Assembly: GCA_003342895.1 (NCBI GenBank)
Contig: PTFA01000301.1
Location: 1 to 64,000, forward strand
Direction of reading: 5' to 3'
Origin: Casuarius casuarius
Taxonomy: Eukaryota; Chordata; Aves; Casuariiformes; Casuariidae
Length of the DNA: 64,000 nt
In this document: one piece after another, positions 13,080-26,735 of the stretch
How the letters are laid out: each line of letters opens with the position of its first letter
How positions within the stretch are numbered: position 1 is the first letter of the stretch
Translations under genes and position numbers: made by a program
The notes under the pieces: model-generated
Seen by the model: the letters and a program-made list of their open reading frames with translations, nothing else
What the model was told of the DNA's origin: nothing
Database searches by the model: none

Positions 13080-13340
13080 TCTTTCCTCAAGCTCCAACTA
13101 ATAACCCAATTAAGACTGGCTTTGGAGGCTATTAACCAGATTCTAGTTTCTATTTTTGTCACCTAATTAAACCTTGTGCTCCAATACTCCAGGGAGACTC
13201 GGGCACTTGATGTGTTAATGTTTAAAAAAGGCCTGTATTGGTATATTGTACTAAAATGGCAGTGGCTACTTGATTAGTAACTTTAAAGGTCAGCATGAGC
13301 TCCACTTAGGCTGTAACACTAGCATGCGTCAGGAGAGGAG
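13080..13340. promoter_or_regulatory. candidate conserved noncoding element
   Basis: The block has a texture typical of developmental enhancers: homeodomain-type cores (CAATTA at 13107-13112 and TAATTA at 13164-13169), few homopolymers, balanced composition and no long frame. This is a judgement from texture and motifs, not a demonstrated element. Confidence 0.22.
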
Positions 13341-13766
13341 AGCAAGTAAAATGGCTCTGAAGAACTTTCACCAAGCTTATCCCACCCAGTGCCCCAAAGG
13401 TGCCATGGACATAACAGAGGAAACAAAAATGGATCTATAGTGACATTATGTGGACAGGAATGAAACATTAGATGATAAACTCAGGGAATTATGCCAGCTT
13501 ATATCTTCTTTTAGAAATGGAGAAATTGGCACCACTTACTTGAGATAAAAAAACATGAGGCAGATTGTGCATATTCCACAGCTATTTTTCTGTCTTCCCC
13601 TTGCTAAGTGAAAGCCATCATGCTTGCTGAAACACATGGATTTCTTCACTAAGTGCAGAGGTGCTGGATTAGGCCTGTACCTAATTCTTACTGAAGAGCA
13701 TTTTCCAACAATCAAGAGCTCAGACTATACCTGCCAAAGGCTAATCAACTTCCTCTGCCAAAACTT

Positions 13767-13818
13767 CATTATATGTGAAGTCCAAATATATTTGTTTCAC
13801 TATATGTGAGGTCCAAAT
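13767..13818. repeat. pair of 21-bp direct repeats, 31-bp offset
   Basis: The 21 bases at 13767-13787 recur at 13798-13818 with two differences. The shared core is ATATGTGA-GTCCAAAT. Confidence 0.85.
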
Positions 13819-13843
13819 GATTATATAAGGGGATCTAATTATT

Positions 13844-13859
13844 AAAAAAAAAAAAAAAA
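13844..13859. repeat. poly-A tract (16 A)
   Basis: An uninterrupted A run just downstream of the short direct repeats. No retroposon body was recognised upstream. Confidence 0.85.
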
Positions 13860-16800
13860 TCTAAACGTATACAGTTACAAAGGTTTTTAAAGACAGAAGT
13901 GACCAAAAAGAAGGACGAAAACTGCATTTCCAGTACTTCTTGAAGATTACATTAGTTAGATGATTCTGAGTCTCCCTGAAAATATGCAGACTTGCCCAAC
14001 CCATATGTTGCAGAATGGAGTCCTGTAGATGTATGTTTTCTTTCTGCGGTTTTGGTCCAAGAATGTGACTTTTGAGGTTTGGGGAAATACTTTTTATCTT
14101 TTGTTCTTCACTATTCTTGGGAGAGGGAGGAGAAACTTACTCTATGAAGATAAATCAAGTCTGTAAAGACGTGTTCATTGAGCTTGAAATCTTCATCTTC
14201 AAAGATTTCTCAATCTTTGATTCAGTAAAGATGGAGATTCAGTTTCTTGCCATTGGGCCATTAGCTGCCTGTCCTGGAAAAATGCTGATTAGGATTGGCC
14301 TTGCATACACCCAGGTCTGAGTATTGCCTGCCCAGACAGTAAAGCTCTGCCACCCCTGTGAAAGAATTCTGAATAGTTTATGTGCAGCCAAAGGTACTGA
14401 TGTTTAAATGATCACAAAACCAGCTCTGAACATTTTTGTCTTGAGGCCTGAATAATTTCTTGTACTTTTTGAAAAACAAAACCAAGCTGTTGAATAGCAG
14501 CTGAAGAAAGGCAAAACAAGCTCATTTTTGTATAATTTTACCATCTCCGTGCAGATGGACACATACATTAAAAAAAAAAGAAGAAAAATCCCATAGTCAT
14601 CACAAAATTCAGAATTGTATAACATTTCTCCTAGAGGATCTTTCAGTTACTATAAGGCACGATTAAGAAATAACGTGACTAAAAGCCTGATTCTGCCTTT
14701 TATGTTTCCAGGACTCAGTGGAAGAGATAAGGCTTACTTTCAGAGAGATTCTGGGTCTCCATCTCAGGTAATTGAAGTCATCCAGCATCATGGGAATAAA
14801 TACGCTATACTTGCTGCAGTTATCTCTGACCATATATACAACAAGTGATTAAGTGAAGCTCTCAGTATAGTACAAGACTGCATGAAGGAAAGGGAGGAGG
14901 GAGAACAATTGGCAAAATCAAGCCAGTTGAATCTAGATGATGCATATTTTGTGTTAGCCTCAAGACCTTCTCCTCTGTAACACCATCTGCTGGACAAGGA
15001 TAGGAATCTTTGAGCAGGGCATAATTTATTGTTTGTTTCCTTGTTTTCATTTTGGTCTCTATTTGTATGTGTGCAAAAGGCAAGCCAAAGAAATTGTTTT
15101 ACAAAAATTAAAAATGGTGCAGCAGCTTTAAAACATTCTTTTTTTACATGGTACTCAAAAGGCTAAGAAGTGTCTTAATGGAATATGCTTTTAATTCACA
15201 TTTTGGATGAGATTCATAGGCAGATGACTAATTTGCTATAAGCTCATAGTGTTTTCTGCACGTGGTGAGTACATTAGATTTATTCTACCCTTTTGAATAA
15301 AGGAAAATGGCTCCTTATGCCTGCAATAACTGCATTGCAATTGCTGCACTCAGTTTAAGAGGTGCAGTGGTGTTGCAGTTGTGGCATCTTTTCCCTTAAG
15401 TGTGAAAGAGATGTCTTTGGACATGTGCTTTTCTTCCTGGTCCTACCTAACCTCACCAGGAGTGTATAGGTGCCTCCTCAAAAAGCCAAGTACAGAAGGC
15501 AGATCTCCCCAAGGACCTCATGTCATCAAACTAGAAATCAGTCAGAATTTCCCCACCCCCCCTACTACTCTTCAGCATTTCCTACTTTTCTCCTTCTCTC
15601 TTTCTGACAAGCATTTCCTGGATGTTCAGGAAGGCAACATATTTCTATCCTCTCTTGTCTGACTTGCTGATGCTACTGAGAAAAAGAAGATTTTTTTTTT
15701 CATTTGCCAGCAGTGTAATCTGCAACACAAAAACCACATGAAGAAGAAATTGACTCTATGACACGAATGTTCAGTTTTCTCATAGTCCCTGGGCATTAGT
15801 ACTTTGCCCTACTATGCACTAAGATCTCAGGCACAAAACCTGTTTATGCAGCAAACATGTCCCTGCTTAAACTGAAGTCACCTGTGAATCAGCAACTCTA
15901 GAATTCTGATTTCAGTTATTATCTAGCATATAGTCTGGTCAAGAGTTGTAAATACTGGCATATGAATTTAGGAGCCTGAGCTGATACCTGACATGCAAGT
16001 CATCTGATACTCTCTTTACTGGATTTCAGTGACTAGAGATGAAACCACCTACTTCTTCAATCCAGATAAAGTTTCTGACCTTTAAGTGCCTTCTTTTGTA
16101 AAACCTTGGCCACCAGCCTCAAAAAGGTGTCTAAAACAATGTTACATACTTGGAATTTGAAGGTTTGTCTCATATTTAGATAACTCAAATCTCTAAAATC
16201 AAAACCGTTTTTCTTTTCCATTTGTAAATGGGATGAGTTTGTGGAATGTGAGTTTGCTACAGCAAATTTTGCAGGTCTCAACACTCCATGTTTATATCAA
16301 CTCCTGAAAATTCATAAACATTCATGAGGTCAGGGCGCTCGTTGCTAGCACAGCAGTGACTCCACCGAATGCATAAATATGGATAGCTACGATGTCCTCT
16401 CTATAGCATAAGAGCTCCAATACCCATCTTTCTGAGTCACTGGGTAAACAGGACTTTCTGTAATTTCCTCAGTGGGACATACATACACTGTAAAAAATGT
16501 AACATAGCAGAAATTAAAAAAATTTTAAAAGTGCACAAACTTAGCTGTTTGTCTTTTTGTAAGTAAGCTGAAAGATAAATTCATAAGAAAAAAGCAGAAA
16601 TATATTCTCTTTTCCTATATGTTTTGGTCTTCTGCTACAGAAATGAGTCCATCTAGTGGACACCAGTATCAGTGGTTAGGGGAGGGGAAATGAGGCTTCT
16701 CAAAAACTTATTTTATATTTTGGCAGATCCATTTTAGGATCTCATCTTGAGATGCAGGTAGATTAGAATAATGTCTGCATCAATACGGAGGTTAAGATGC

Positions 16801-19800
16801 TGAAAGAAATTTTTTTTATTATAAAGGACATTTCCTGAACTATCTAATTTAAAGAAGTTAACTGTTCCACGGAGCTAATATTGACACATAAATAAGAGCT
16901 GAAATTTAAATAAAAATTTAGTTCATGTCCCCAAATCAGAATTCACTTTTCTATTGTAAATGGGGAAATACTACTAAAATACATTCCTATTTGAAGATTC
17001 TTGGACTGCAGATATAACAGTTTTACGCTTCATGTCCAAAGTATCTACATTATGTATGCTTAGGGAGGATGGGACAAAGCATGCCACAGATTCCTTCTAG
17101 TAGGAAGAGCATTACTGAATTAGTTGTTTCCTTGATAATGTTCTAAATATTTGCAAATAATCATTCAAACTCTTCTACTGGTGAAGGACACAAGATGAGA
17201 TGGCTTATTTCAGTCTCTTTCTCTCATTTAAATTCCTCTCTTACATTGCTTTCCTTATACTGTCTAGTGGTTTATTCATATCTTTCAGGTCTTTCTGTCT
17301 GCTTCCCCACTGCAGAGCTACACTAAACCAATAAACTGGTGAACACTGTCGCCTAGAGTACCTTTGTTTCAGGTATATCATGTAGCAGTAATATGTACCC
17401 CAAATAAGGAGTGCCAATTACATTGAGTGTTGGAGTTTATCATGCCCCAAAACAACAGAAGAATGCTTGCAGGTCAAAAGACTCCACAGCCTGGATTTTC
17501 TTTATGCCAGTATATTAAAAATAGAACCCCCCTCCACCACCTCCTCTTCACATTGTCCTTGAAACCTCACAGAGCTATTTCATAAAAAGCAATAGAGGTA
17601 TTCTTCCAGTAACTGACAGCAAGCCTCCGTCACTTACTGTAAGGATCTGATACACTTCAATCCTTAAGGTTATTCGCTATATTTCCACTTTCTCATCCAC
17701 TTACATTCTGTCACCCTACCTTGAGTGCTGTCATACACATTAGCGTGCTTATGAACACGTGGGCACACATGTATAGATATAGCTGGACTACTGCTGTCAA
17801 AGATTATCTTCCATTTTGGTTTCAGGCTAAAAGTTTAGTTTGTTAGAAATTGTCCTACATCCCAAGCAGACTGAAGTGGCTACAGTCACCAAATTCCTAC
17901 TTGGACATCTGATCTTTCATAATCATTTTAACATTCAGTACTTCCTTTGGTAATGTAAGAAGGTATTGTAACTCGTTGTGCATTACTCTGAATTACTCAA
18001 TGTGAAAAAGAGATTTCACTAAAAAAAGTCTACCTGAAAAATTTGAGAAACTTGCCCATTAAAAAGTTCTAAAGGCAAACTTTAGCTTGTTTACAAAACA
18101 TGTAATTATCAAGTGAGAGAGCTAATATAAGTACGATTGTTGGATAAGGTTGATGATTCCCAAAAGCCAACGACAATGAAAATAAAATAGGGCAGGAATT
18201 AAGATGACCTGATTTTATTTCCCTTCTCCCACTGACTGGCTTTAATAACTTTTAAAGACAGTGTTGTTCCGCATGACAACACTGGTATTGCATCCTCCTC
18301 TGATATGTGAGCCCTCCTCTGCATTTTTTTAATGAAATATAGTGAAATTAAAATGACTGATAATGGAGTCTATAAAACACAGTCTGGCAATCATGAAGGT
18401 GAGACACTTGCTGGCATTAATTTTTGTTATATTAGGGGAAAGAAAAAAGTGAATTCCCTGATAACATTTACTGGCTAATCTAAGGTCTGGGTGTCCTTAC
18501 TTTTTTTCAGCCCCTTTTCAGGAGCTTAATGGAATGTGGATGGATAATTGAGTGCAAGATCAAGTCTTATTCCTGGAATGGCTTTAGGGCTACTAAAGTA
18601 AATTTCCTCAGTCCAGTAACATGAAGAAAGCTTTAAATAAATGGAATATCATGTATTGTGATCAAAGAGATAAGAAATGTAGAGCCATAATAGCCGTTGC
18701 AGTCTTATTACCAAGGAATGTGCCAACTGAAGCCAATAGGATTCTCATGCCAAAAAACAAAAAAAACCCATAATCAAATCCAAATTAATCCATGAAACTG
18801 CACATAGGATTAAAATGTGCTAAATCCAGTAGTGCCTGATCACTATTACATTTCCCCAGTACATGCAATGTACTTACTGTATGATATCTGTTCTCTAGGA
18901 AATGAAGCATTGCTTACAGTTCTATTGAGAGTGATAATCACTTGCTGCCAAACCAAAAGGAGAAGCCAGCCATTATTCTTATATATAAGGACAGTAACAG
19001 TTTTTTTGCAGTGAAGGAACATGTGCACTCCAATTATTTGACTTCCTGTCAAAAAACTACATGTTACTGTGTTTGTTTTCTGCTTTCCAGTCAATGTGCT
19101 TACAGCACTGTATTTTCTAATCTTTCTGGTGTACAGGCTGACATTGCAGCACAATATAGTCTGTTACCTTCTGTCACATCTGCTTAGATCTAAAGTAACA
19201 TGTATATACTAAGACACAACCTGATGAAACACAGCACATCAGCAACATAAAGCCATGCTCTTTCTTGGCCTTGGGGACAAGTGTAGAAACTAAAATTGTT
19301 ATACAAAAGACACTAAAAGCAATAGTGCATTTGTGTATTGGATACATTGATTAAATGAGAACATTCAGTTTTCAATAATAAAAGGTTGGTATTATTCAAT
19401 GAAAACATTGACTGAAATGTATAATTTCAACATATGTTATTTCTCATTGCCTAGTTTGCAAATGTTAATACGAAAATCATAAATGAACAGAGGACCAATA
19501 TAAGTCATTCCTACTACTTATTAGAAACCAATTCAATATGTGATTAAACAATGTACAAGCCTTGTTCTGATCCTATTTATGAAGTGAATTTTATTCTGTA
19601 GAAATAATTTTTCTGCAGGAAGATCTTATATAGAAAGCATGTCATGACAGATTTATCAATAAATTCAATTAAACTAAAAGCTAGAATATTTGCACTGGCA
19701 AAATTGTACATGAGAAATTGTCTATTTGTCAATGTCTATTGATGATGCAGCCTTCTGGTTCCATTTGAGATTTACAAAGAGGAAAACATGAAACACAGAA

Positions 19801-20200
19801 TCTTTTGCAATGTCAAAACATGGAAGAACATGACCCTTTTAAACTTAACCTGAACTGAAGGCTCATAACGATCTTACTAAAAAGAAAGCATAAGTTGTTT
19901 ATTGCTGGTAGAAGCTAATAGAAGGGTGTATTCAGGAAATGAAGTTACTTACTGCTCAGCAGTTAAACAAAGGGTCTTCTCTGTAACCACATAGCAGACT
20001 TTGCATTAAATGATCCATCTCTCATTGCCTTTTCCAAGTTGAGAAAACATTCAGGTATTACAAATTTCCTTTTCCCTGGTAGGCAATCGAGTTGGGGGAG
20101 ACACAGATCACAATCAATATTTATTAAAACAACTGTTATTGATTAAGCTGGTGTTAATGCAATCAAGGTGTTATTATTAATTATAAATAACTATTCACTC
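13860..20200. other. AT-rich noncoding stretch, no gene seen
   Basis: About 6.3 kb with many short frames (for example 14072-14320 + and 18846-19154 -), none with a recognisable product or convincing splice sites. No dispersed repeat family was identified. Confidence 0.45.
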
Positions 20201-20219
20201 CTTGCATCCACTTACCACT

Positions 20220-20660
20220 CCGACAGTTCACAAATACACACACACTCACGTAGCGTCACTCACGGTTACGTGGTTGGAGCAACAGCTGAGAGGCCAACCC
20301 CAGCTGTTTGCTTGGAAGCAGAGGGTCATAGTGACACGCCGATGGCTTCTAGGTAGGTGTACCTAGAAGACCCTCAAAGGTTCCTTTTTTTCCTCAGGTG
20401 CATATATAATCCTGGAGTCTTTGTCTCAATACAGCAGCCACCACCTTTCTGGACACGATCCAGGTGATACAACCCCTTGTTTATGCTACTGCATACCGGT
20501 GGCCTCGGACAGATTCAGCAGACTCTGAGTTTTATCAGTTTTTGCGGGTTCAGCAAGACCATCAGTCTCCAGAGCTTACCAGTACTTGGGAAGCTTTTGT
20601 ACCTCTCAGTGCATACTTCTCCCCTCTTCGGCCTGCTGTTTGCTGGTAACTACCTCTCTG
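20220..20660. other. CpG-rich island-like block, possible decayed insertion
   Basis: About ten CpGs occur here, for example in CACGTAGCGTCACTCACGG near 20247 and in ACCGGTGGCCTCGGAC near 20495, while flanking DNA is nearly CpG-free and much more AT-rich. On the minus strand a TATA-like ATTATATATG lies near 20402-20411, and an AATAAA lies further downstream near 20122. That order fits a long terminal repeat read on the minus strand, but no terminal TG...CA, primer-binding site or target duplication was found. A short unmethylated promoter is the alternative. Short frames (20464-20649 +, 20606-20812 -) are unrecognised. Confidence 0.35.
20346..20369. repeat. perfect 10-bp inverted repeat, 4-base loop
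   Basis: The arm CTTCTAGGTA at 20346-20355 is followed by the loop GGTG and its exact reverse complement TACCTAGAAG at 20360-20369. It lies inside the CpG-rich block. The role is unknown; it could be a structured RNA element or a relic of an inserted element. Confidence 0.8.
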
Positions 20661-20899
20661 TCCACATGCATAGGTACCTCTAGACCCTTTCCACACAGCC
20701 TCTCACAGAAGGGTCTTTTATGATGAAAGACTGGATTTTCAAAAGTGCATGCCCAAAATGCTATGAAACGTTCACTTGTATTTCTGCAGGGTTGTGCACA
20801 AAGTATGGACATGCATATCCCTATCTGAATATCTAGACTATAGTGGTAGTGTTAATTTATGTTTAAGATTAATTTTCCATACCTGCCTGGATTAATATA

Positions 20900-23800
20900 T
20901 TTACAGCCCAGTTTTGGCAAGGTACCTGGATTCATGTAATTTATTTATACCGAAAAGCCTGGTAAGGTAAGAAAAAAGCTATAGTATTCTCTTTTAAATT
21001 TATTTCTTGATTTTTAGATTCAAGAGGCAAAAGAAAATCCTAAGAATTTAACTACTGACCAAATCATTGATGCCTGGGGAATAAAAGACTCTCCTTTTCT
21101 ATTGAGGAGCTGCTGGATCTTGGCTTGCTTATAGTAGTCATTAACTGAAGAATAAGAAGGGTGATTTTTCTGTTTGAGTACTGGCTAGTTCTTATTTTTT
21201 CCATGTTGTGTACAGGTTGCTGTCTGTTTGTTAAAAGACAAAAGGAAATCAATACTAGTGTTGAAAAGGAACCTTGTGTATTCCACTTTGCAAATGAAGT
21301 TCTTCCATGAGCTCCAAGAAAAGAAACAGTAATAAAAAAAAAATATGAATGTTACACTTAATTACCAGAGTACACATAAAGCAATATTGCTTTTTGAAGT
21401 GCAGAGAAGAGAATGATAAAAAGGTTTTTCATTCACATTTCCCCATAATGAAATACTAAGAAAAGGGCATGATTTTTACGTCATTTGTTGGCAAGAGTTG
21501 TTGCCTCACCTGTATAATCTTTTATGTTCTATTCTCTGAATATTTCAGCGCATTCATCTGGGCATTCTGAAGACGGAAAAACTTTAAACAATTTATATTC
21601 CTGTTAGGAAAAAAATGGTGAGTCTGCAATCCTATGTTTTGGGGTTTTTTCTTTAAACTACAAAAGAAGTAAAACATGTATATATATATTTTTTTTCCTG
21701 TGACTGTTCCTGAATTAAGATAGTGATGAAAAAATAAATAGAGCCAACGAGCAGGATATTGAGTCATTAGATTGAGCATAAAATAGATGTTTGATTCTCT
21801 ACCATATGAATCTTTTTCTAAATTTCACAGTAAATTTCTGACTAATGTCTACTTAGTTATGAGAATGTTTTTTATATACTTTAATTGATACAACAATGCA
21901 GAAGGCTTAGAAAAAACTCTATAGTCTTCCCAGGTAAGAAGCAGAGCATATCATTCACCTGAGAAAAATGTATCTACAAAGAGCGGAATTAATGATGTCT
22001 AGTGATGGCTTCTCTGGGATTCCCATTCCATTTCACATACAATTTTTAAGTTGCTTGCCAAGACAGAGCTGCCCAGCACAATTAGACTTTCATGTACTAA
22101 TGAGAGCAGGAAGATCTGTCAGCAAAAAAGACAAGCAAACTAATCCTAAATCATGTAACAGTTTGCTAAGAGGGGGAGATGGAAGATACAGCTACGGATG
22201 GGTTGGGGAAACAAAAAGCCAACTAGGTGGTCTTTCTTTCATTGACACCATTTCACAGGGTATGTGCAAAAGGGGAGAAAAGGAAGAAGGACATCAGGTA
22301 TTAGCTGTTGATATTTGCTTGTTCTGTAGCTTTCACTTCACAGCCTCTGGTGTCTATGTTGTAAACAGATATTCTAAGTGAAGCAAGAGTGCAAAATATG
22401 AGAGTAATAGGAGTTACTGTGACAGACTGTAGGAAGCTTTAAACTTCAGCTGTCTTCGCCTTGTCTTTGTTTTTCAGTCATCTGGTCTTTCTTCTCTCCC
22501 AACCTGCTCTCCTTTAATATTAAATAATTTGATTACTGATGCTAAATTCTTAGACATGAAGTGTGCAGAAGAAGAAAATGGTGTTCATAATTGCTATGGA
22601 TATTTAAATAAGGAGTACTGGAATTTAGACACCAGTTGGAGACTAGTGCTATGTAGATGGATGCAGATATATAGAGATGGGGGTGTGTGATCTGTTTCAT
22701 TACCTTCTATCTTTGAAAAGCTAAAGCTAAAGATCCACAGTCTCGGCTTAGAACCAATTTACTTTTTTGTGGAGATTAATAAGGTTTGTCTATTAAAACC
22801 ACTGGACACAAAATGGTATCTCTGGGCATATTTCAGTGTTTGGGTCCTATTTAGGTAATGATTCTAAGTAGAAAAGGTACTGATTTACAATTGGTTTTGC
22901 ATAAAATAGCTATTCCTTCATTACTGTAAAACTAAAGGGATTTTTTTGTTAGCATTTTTTTAAAATGTTTTAAAATCAGCACAAAAATAATTTTTGCAGC
23001 TCACTTTCAGTTCCAGCCAGCTCTGGATGTTTCAGAGGTACTTTGATAACATGCCACCAATATACACTGAAAAATGAGAGAAAATGCTGATCCAGAAATC
23101 CTTTTAATTCAGGCAATTAAAGATGCACGGTTCTGAGCAAAGTAGTTTCTGTTTATACTCTACATGTTATGCAATTAAAAAAAAATCAAAAGCTTTTCAG
23201 GACTGAGCTTATTTGTTAATGAAATCATTGTCAGCATCTAGTTACTAATAAGTAATTTTCAATAACTGAGCCTCACAAGGAAGAAAGTTATTTCAGTTTC
23301 AGGCTGATAAAAGGATTATTAGGAAACTGCTCTGTGTGTGTGAGAGAATGTTTAAACAATCTTGAAAAATAGTACTTTGACATCATTCTCCTCAAACACA
23401 TATAAACAAGTCTGTCTCATTACGCTTAAAGAAAATGAGGACATATATTGAAATGTGATGGATTCAGGAGTGTACCTTAGACTGATAATGGCTGGGAGCT
23501 GCACACTAAAACCCATCATCCTTTTGAAACTAACATCATGGCAAGATTTTGTCAGAACTTTTCATAATAGCTTTTGTATAGCTACCCACTGCTGTCTTAT
23601 CATATTTCCTAGGATTTTCTGTAGTAGCATACTGCACACTATGCAGTAGACTTACTATGTAAAATACCAGCAAAAAAAGGTTGACATAATGACTCATTAC
23701 AATTTAAATCTTATTATACAAAGCTTCATTCAAGTCAATATACATAGTACAGAACCGCAGGGGTACATTTTAGCCTGGTGTGAGAGGAATGAATCATGCA

Positions 23801-24180
23801 ATTCTCATTACGGTTAATAGAAGAAACACATCTATTGCCTTATGTAAGCCACTGGAAGTGCACCTCACAATTCATATTCAAATCACATTGGAAAGTGGCT
23901 ACTCCAGTAAACAGTCAAAATAAAATAGCTACATTTCAAACCTTAAAGTTCATCTGATTCAAATTTTTTGGAAGTGACATTGCATCATATTAATGACCTA
24001 ATACAAATACAGAATTGGCAGTGATGATTACCCCTAATTGCCACAAAGATAAGTGGAGCCTTTCAGAAGCTTGCAAAGTAAGGGACATAAACCACATTAA
24101 TATGGATTGCGTCTTTGCTCTCTTCTCTTTATCTTTACTGACAGACTGCTATCTTTTCTTTTCCTAGACGCTTATAAACA
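20900..24180. other. AT-rich noncoding stretch, no gene seen
   Basis: It includes a 137-codon plus-strand frame at 21968-22381 that begins with ATG but has no recognisable domain, no signal peptide and a length within chance expectation. A low-complexity TA/T patch lies near 21679-21698. Confidence 0.45.
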
Positions 24181-24240
24181 TTGCTGTTCATGCAGAAATG
24201 GTTACTACTGAACCTGACCATTCCCTTATTGAATTTTAGG

Positions 24241-24284
24241 ATATATATATATATATATGTATATAGATATAGATATAGATATAT
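24241..24284. repeat. (AT)n / (ATAG)n compound microsatellite
   Basis: About nine AT units pass into GATATA-type units and end in ATAT. This is ordinary AT-rich simple sequence. Confidence 0.92.
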
Positions 24285-24893
24285 GTTCTGTTTTGGTATA
24301 AACTATCCTCAAAGAGCGTATATACTTATGGTTTTAGTTGCTTGTTTTACTAATGGCTTGTTCCAGCTAATTAAAGGAAATCTCTAGGAAATCTCTTTCT
24401 TATGATAAGTAGGTTGCACAAACAGCTTCAAGGAGAATGCATCCTTCTAGCCATAAAGCTGTACTTACAAACTGCCAAGTCTGATTGCATACTCTAGAGT
24501 AGTATGCTTATAACTTTATTTTGTTATTCTAGTTTCATGTACTGTTGAAAAGAGATATTCATTATTAATCATTTTTTGCATAAATATATTGTAAAGTATT
24601 TTTAATTATGGGCAATGCTTCTGTGGATTATAATCATGCAAAGTTTTTACTTGGAATATCTACATCAGAGGATTGAATTCTCAAAAAAAGTGCATCCTAT
24701 CTTTCTAGTTAACAAAAGCATATCTTCTTTTAGGACTTCAAAGCATGTTAAGGATCTTGTTTATGTGAACCACAAGTTCCATCTGGTCCTCCCACCTTTT
24801 CCTTTTCCTGACTTTGGCATCATCAGGACAACACCCTAACTCAATTTGAATTCTGATACCTTTAAGGCATTACAGAACTTTTCCTCCAAACTT

Positions 24894-24914
24894 AAAATAA
24901 ATAAATAAATAAAA
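24894..24914. repeat. (AAAT)n microsatellite
   Basis: Five consecutive AAAT/AATA units. Confidence 0.9.
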
Positions 24915-25744
24915 TCACTTCTCTGAGTATCAGAGAGCTATGTTGAAAAACACATAAAGTTTCATCTGTTTTGAAAGCAGTCTGACTTAAAAAAAGATTT
25001 TATTAAAGATGAAAGCTATGAAGAGGATGTATTTGAGCTCATTTGGAAAAGAATCACAGCTCTTACTAAATCTTCAAATAGTAGAAGGGTGCAGGTTACC
25101 AGTACAGCACTGCTTCTGCAGAGTAGCAGCAGCATCAGGAATTCAGTTTCACTACTTAGAGTTAGCAGAGAAGTAGTAAAGCACACCTTAGCCAAAGGGC
25201 TTGCAAAGGCACTTTCTAAAAGAGCAGGATTTCCATTGTGTCTGTGTTGTGAGCTTGGGAATGGTATTCATCAGCCATTATTGATTTAGGAGGAGGCAAG
25301 GCTGGAGTGAGGAGGATTGATCTCAATCCTCCCTTGGCTAAAGTTAACTATTGCGGGATCTATTCATACTAAGATGAAGCACTGAAGGGTGACCTACAAT
25401 GATAGGAAACAGGTAGCTGTCTTTCTTCAGTGTGTGTGAAAATTATGGCTGGTTGTTCTTGGGTTTTCCCTCACCCCCATTAACTTTTAGAACCATTATT
25501 TTTTCTAAGTCTACTCTGATTTTGCTAGGGAATTCTTTAGAGGACTAGAGACTGGCAGTTTTCTCTGCTTCTTCAGATGATCTGGGAAAGGGAATAGGGG
25601 AGAAATGCTATTTTCTTTCTATCCAAGCTACAGAGAAAAGCTGTTTAACAGGAATCTGGTTTAGCCATGCTTTCTTAGTCTGCCCTCCCTGTCCAAAAAA
25701 GCCCTTCCAGCATCTCCCCACTTGATTTCTGTGGCCAGTTGTTA

Positions 25745-25858
25745 TCCTAGCTTTTCCTGCTCTAACATTCCTCCTGTTCCAGAGGAGTCTGCAACTTGCC
25801 ATTCTCTGAGACAGCACCCTGGGCTAGATGGACCCAGGAGAAGCATTCTTATATTCTA
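25745..25858 (+). mobile_element. ancient CR1-like LINE 3' end fragment
   Basis: The block matches the 3' untranslated end of old sauropsid CR1 families. It has a TTCCTC-rich segment, then CTCTGAGACAGCACC, then the diagnostic CTGGGCTAGATGGACC, and it closes with a near-terminal ATTCTTATATTCT, resembling the usual ATTCTTATGTTCT end. About 15 bases between these last two motifs are missing or changed relative to what I recall of the family. The copy is in sense orientation and contains no coding part. The start is approximate. Identification is from memory of the family's 3' end and not from an alignment. Confidence 0.62.
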
Positions 25859-26719
25859 CTTTCTGAGGTCCCTTGCCCAGACACCAGTTGTGTCTTGGAC
25901 CTTTCAGCTTTCTAACCGTGTAGGCCACATTTCATATGCAGTTTTGTCCAGCTTTCATTTTACATCTGCAATGTCTTTCTGCAGATCTTACAAGTACACA
26001 TTTGCCTTACTGGCAGCCACCCAAAATGCTTCTGCAAGGAGCATGTCTCTTCTCCTTTCTTTTTGTGTCCCTTCCTTTTTCTTCCCCATTTCTGTCACAT
26101 CACAGGTAACCTGATTGTCATGTGCCTTTATGGCCTTTCCTCCAGCTCGTCATTTCACATGAACTACTGATACATCAAGTGCCACCACTGATTAGCTTCT
26201 GATCTCAGCCTTTTCAGCTGTTTATTAGAGTTAGGGACAAACACATTTGTTCTTTGCCCTGTTCTTTGCTGTTCTTCACACTGTAGAGGTCTTTCTTACA
26301 AAACGGCCTTTCAGGATTTTCCCCCCGTAAGCCTTTTTGAGGCAGAAGTAAGTGCACTGCTTATGTGCTGCTGACTCCATCTCTGTGGCTTCCACTTGGC
26401 TGAATGAGCACACAAAAGGAGAGTTTATCTGCCTGCAGAGCAAAAACAGATGCACCTTTTGTCATTTTCCTGTGAGTACCACCTTACGAGACTCCTTTGT
26501 TACTAGTCCAACAGTAAACTTAGAAGAGGGGAGATCATGGGTGTACAGTGTCTACCCATTAGGGGAATTAAGCTATTTACTGTCTTCAAGTTCTGCACAT
26601 ATCAATAACCAGCTTTTAATCAGTATGCAACTTGGGACAACTTTTTCTTTCTGTGTGACTAGCACAATAGTTTCCCTGATTTGTGAGTAGGGTTGCTGCA
26701 TGCTACAATACAAACAAAT

Positions 26720-26735
26720 ATTAATAATAATAATA
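26720..26735. repeat. (TAA)n short microsatellite
   Basis: Four to five TAA units followed by a short A run. Confidence 0.8.

Noticed and set aside
21968..22381. 137-codon ATG frame on the plus strand
   Set aside because: The same calculation predicts about 0.7 such runs by chance. The product has no signal peptide, domain or biased repeat and is unrecognised.
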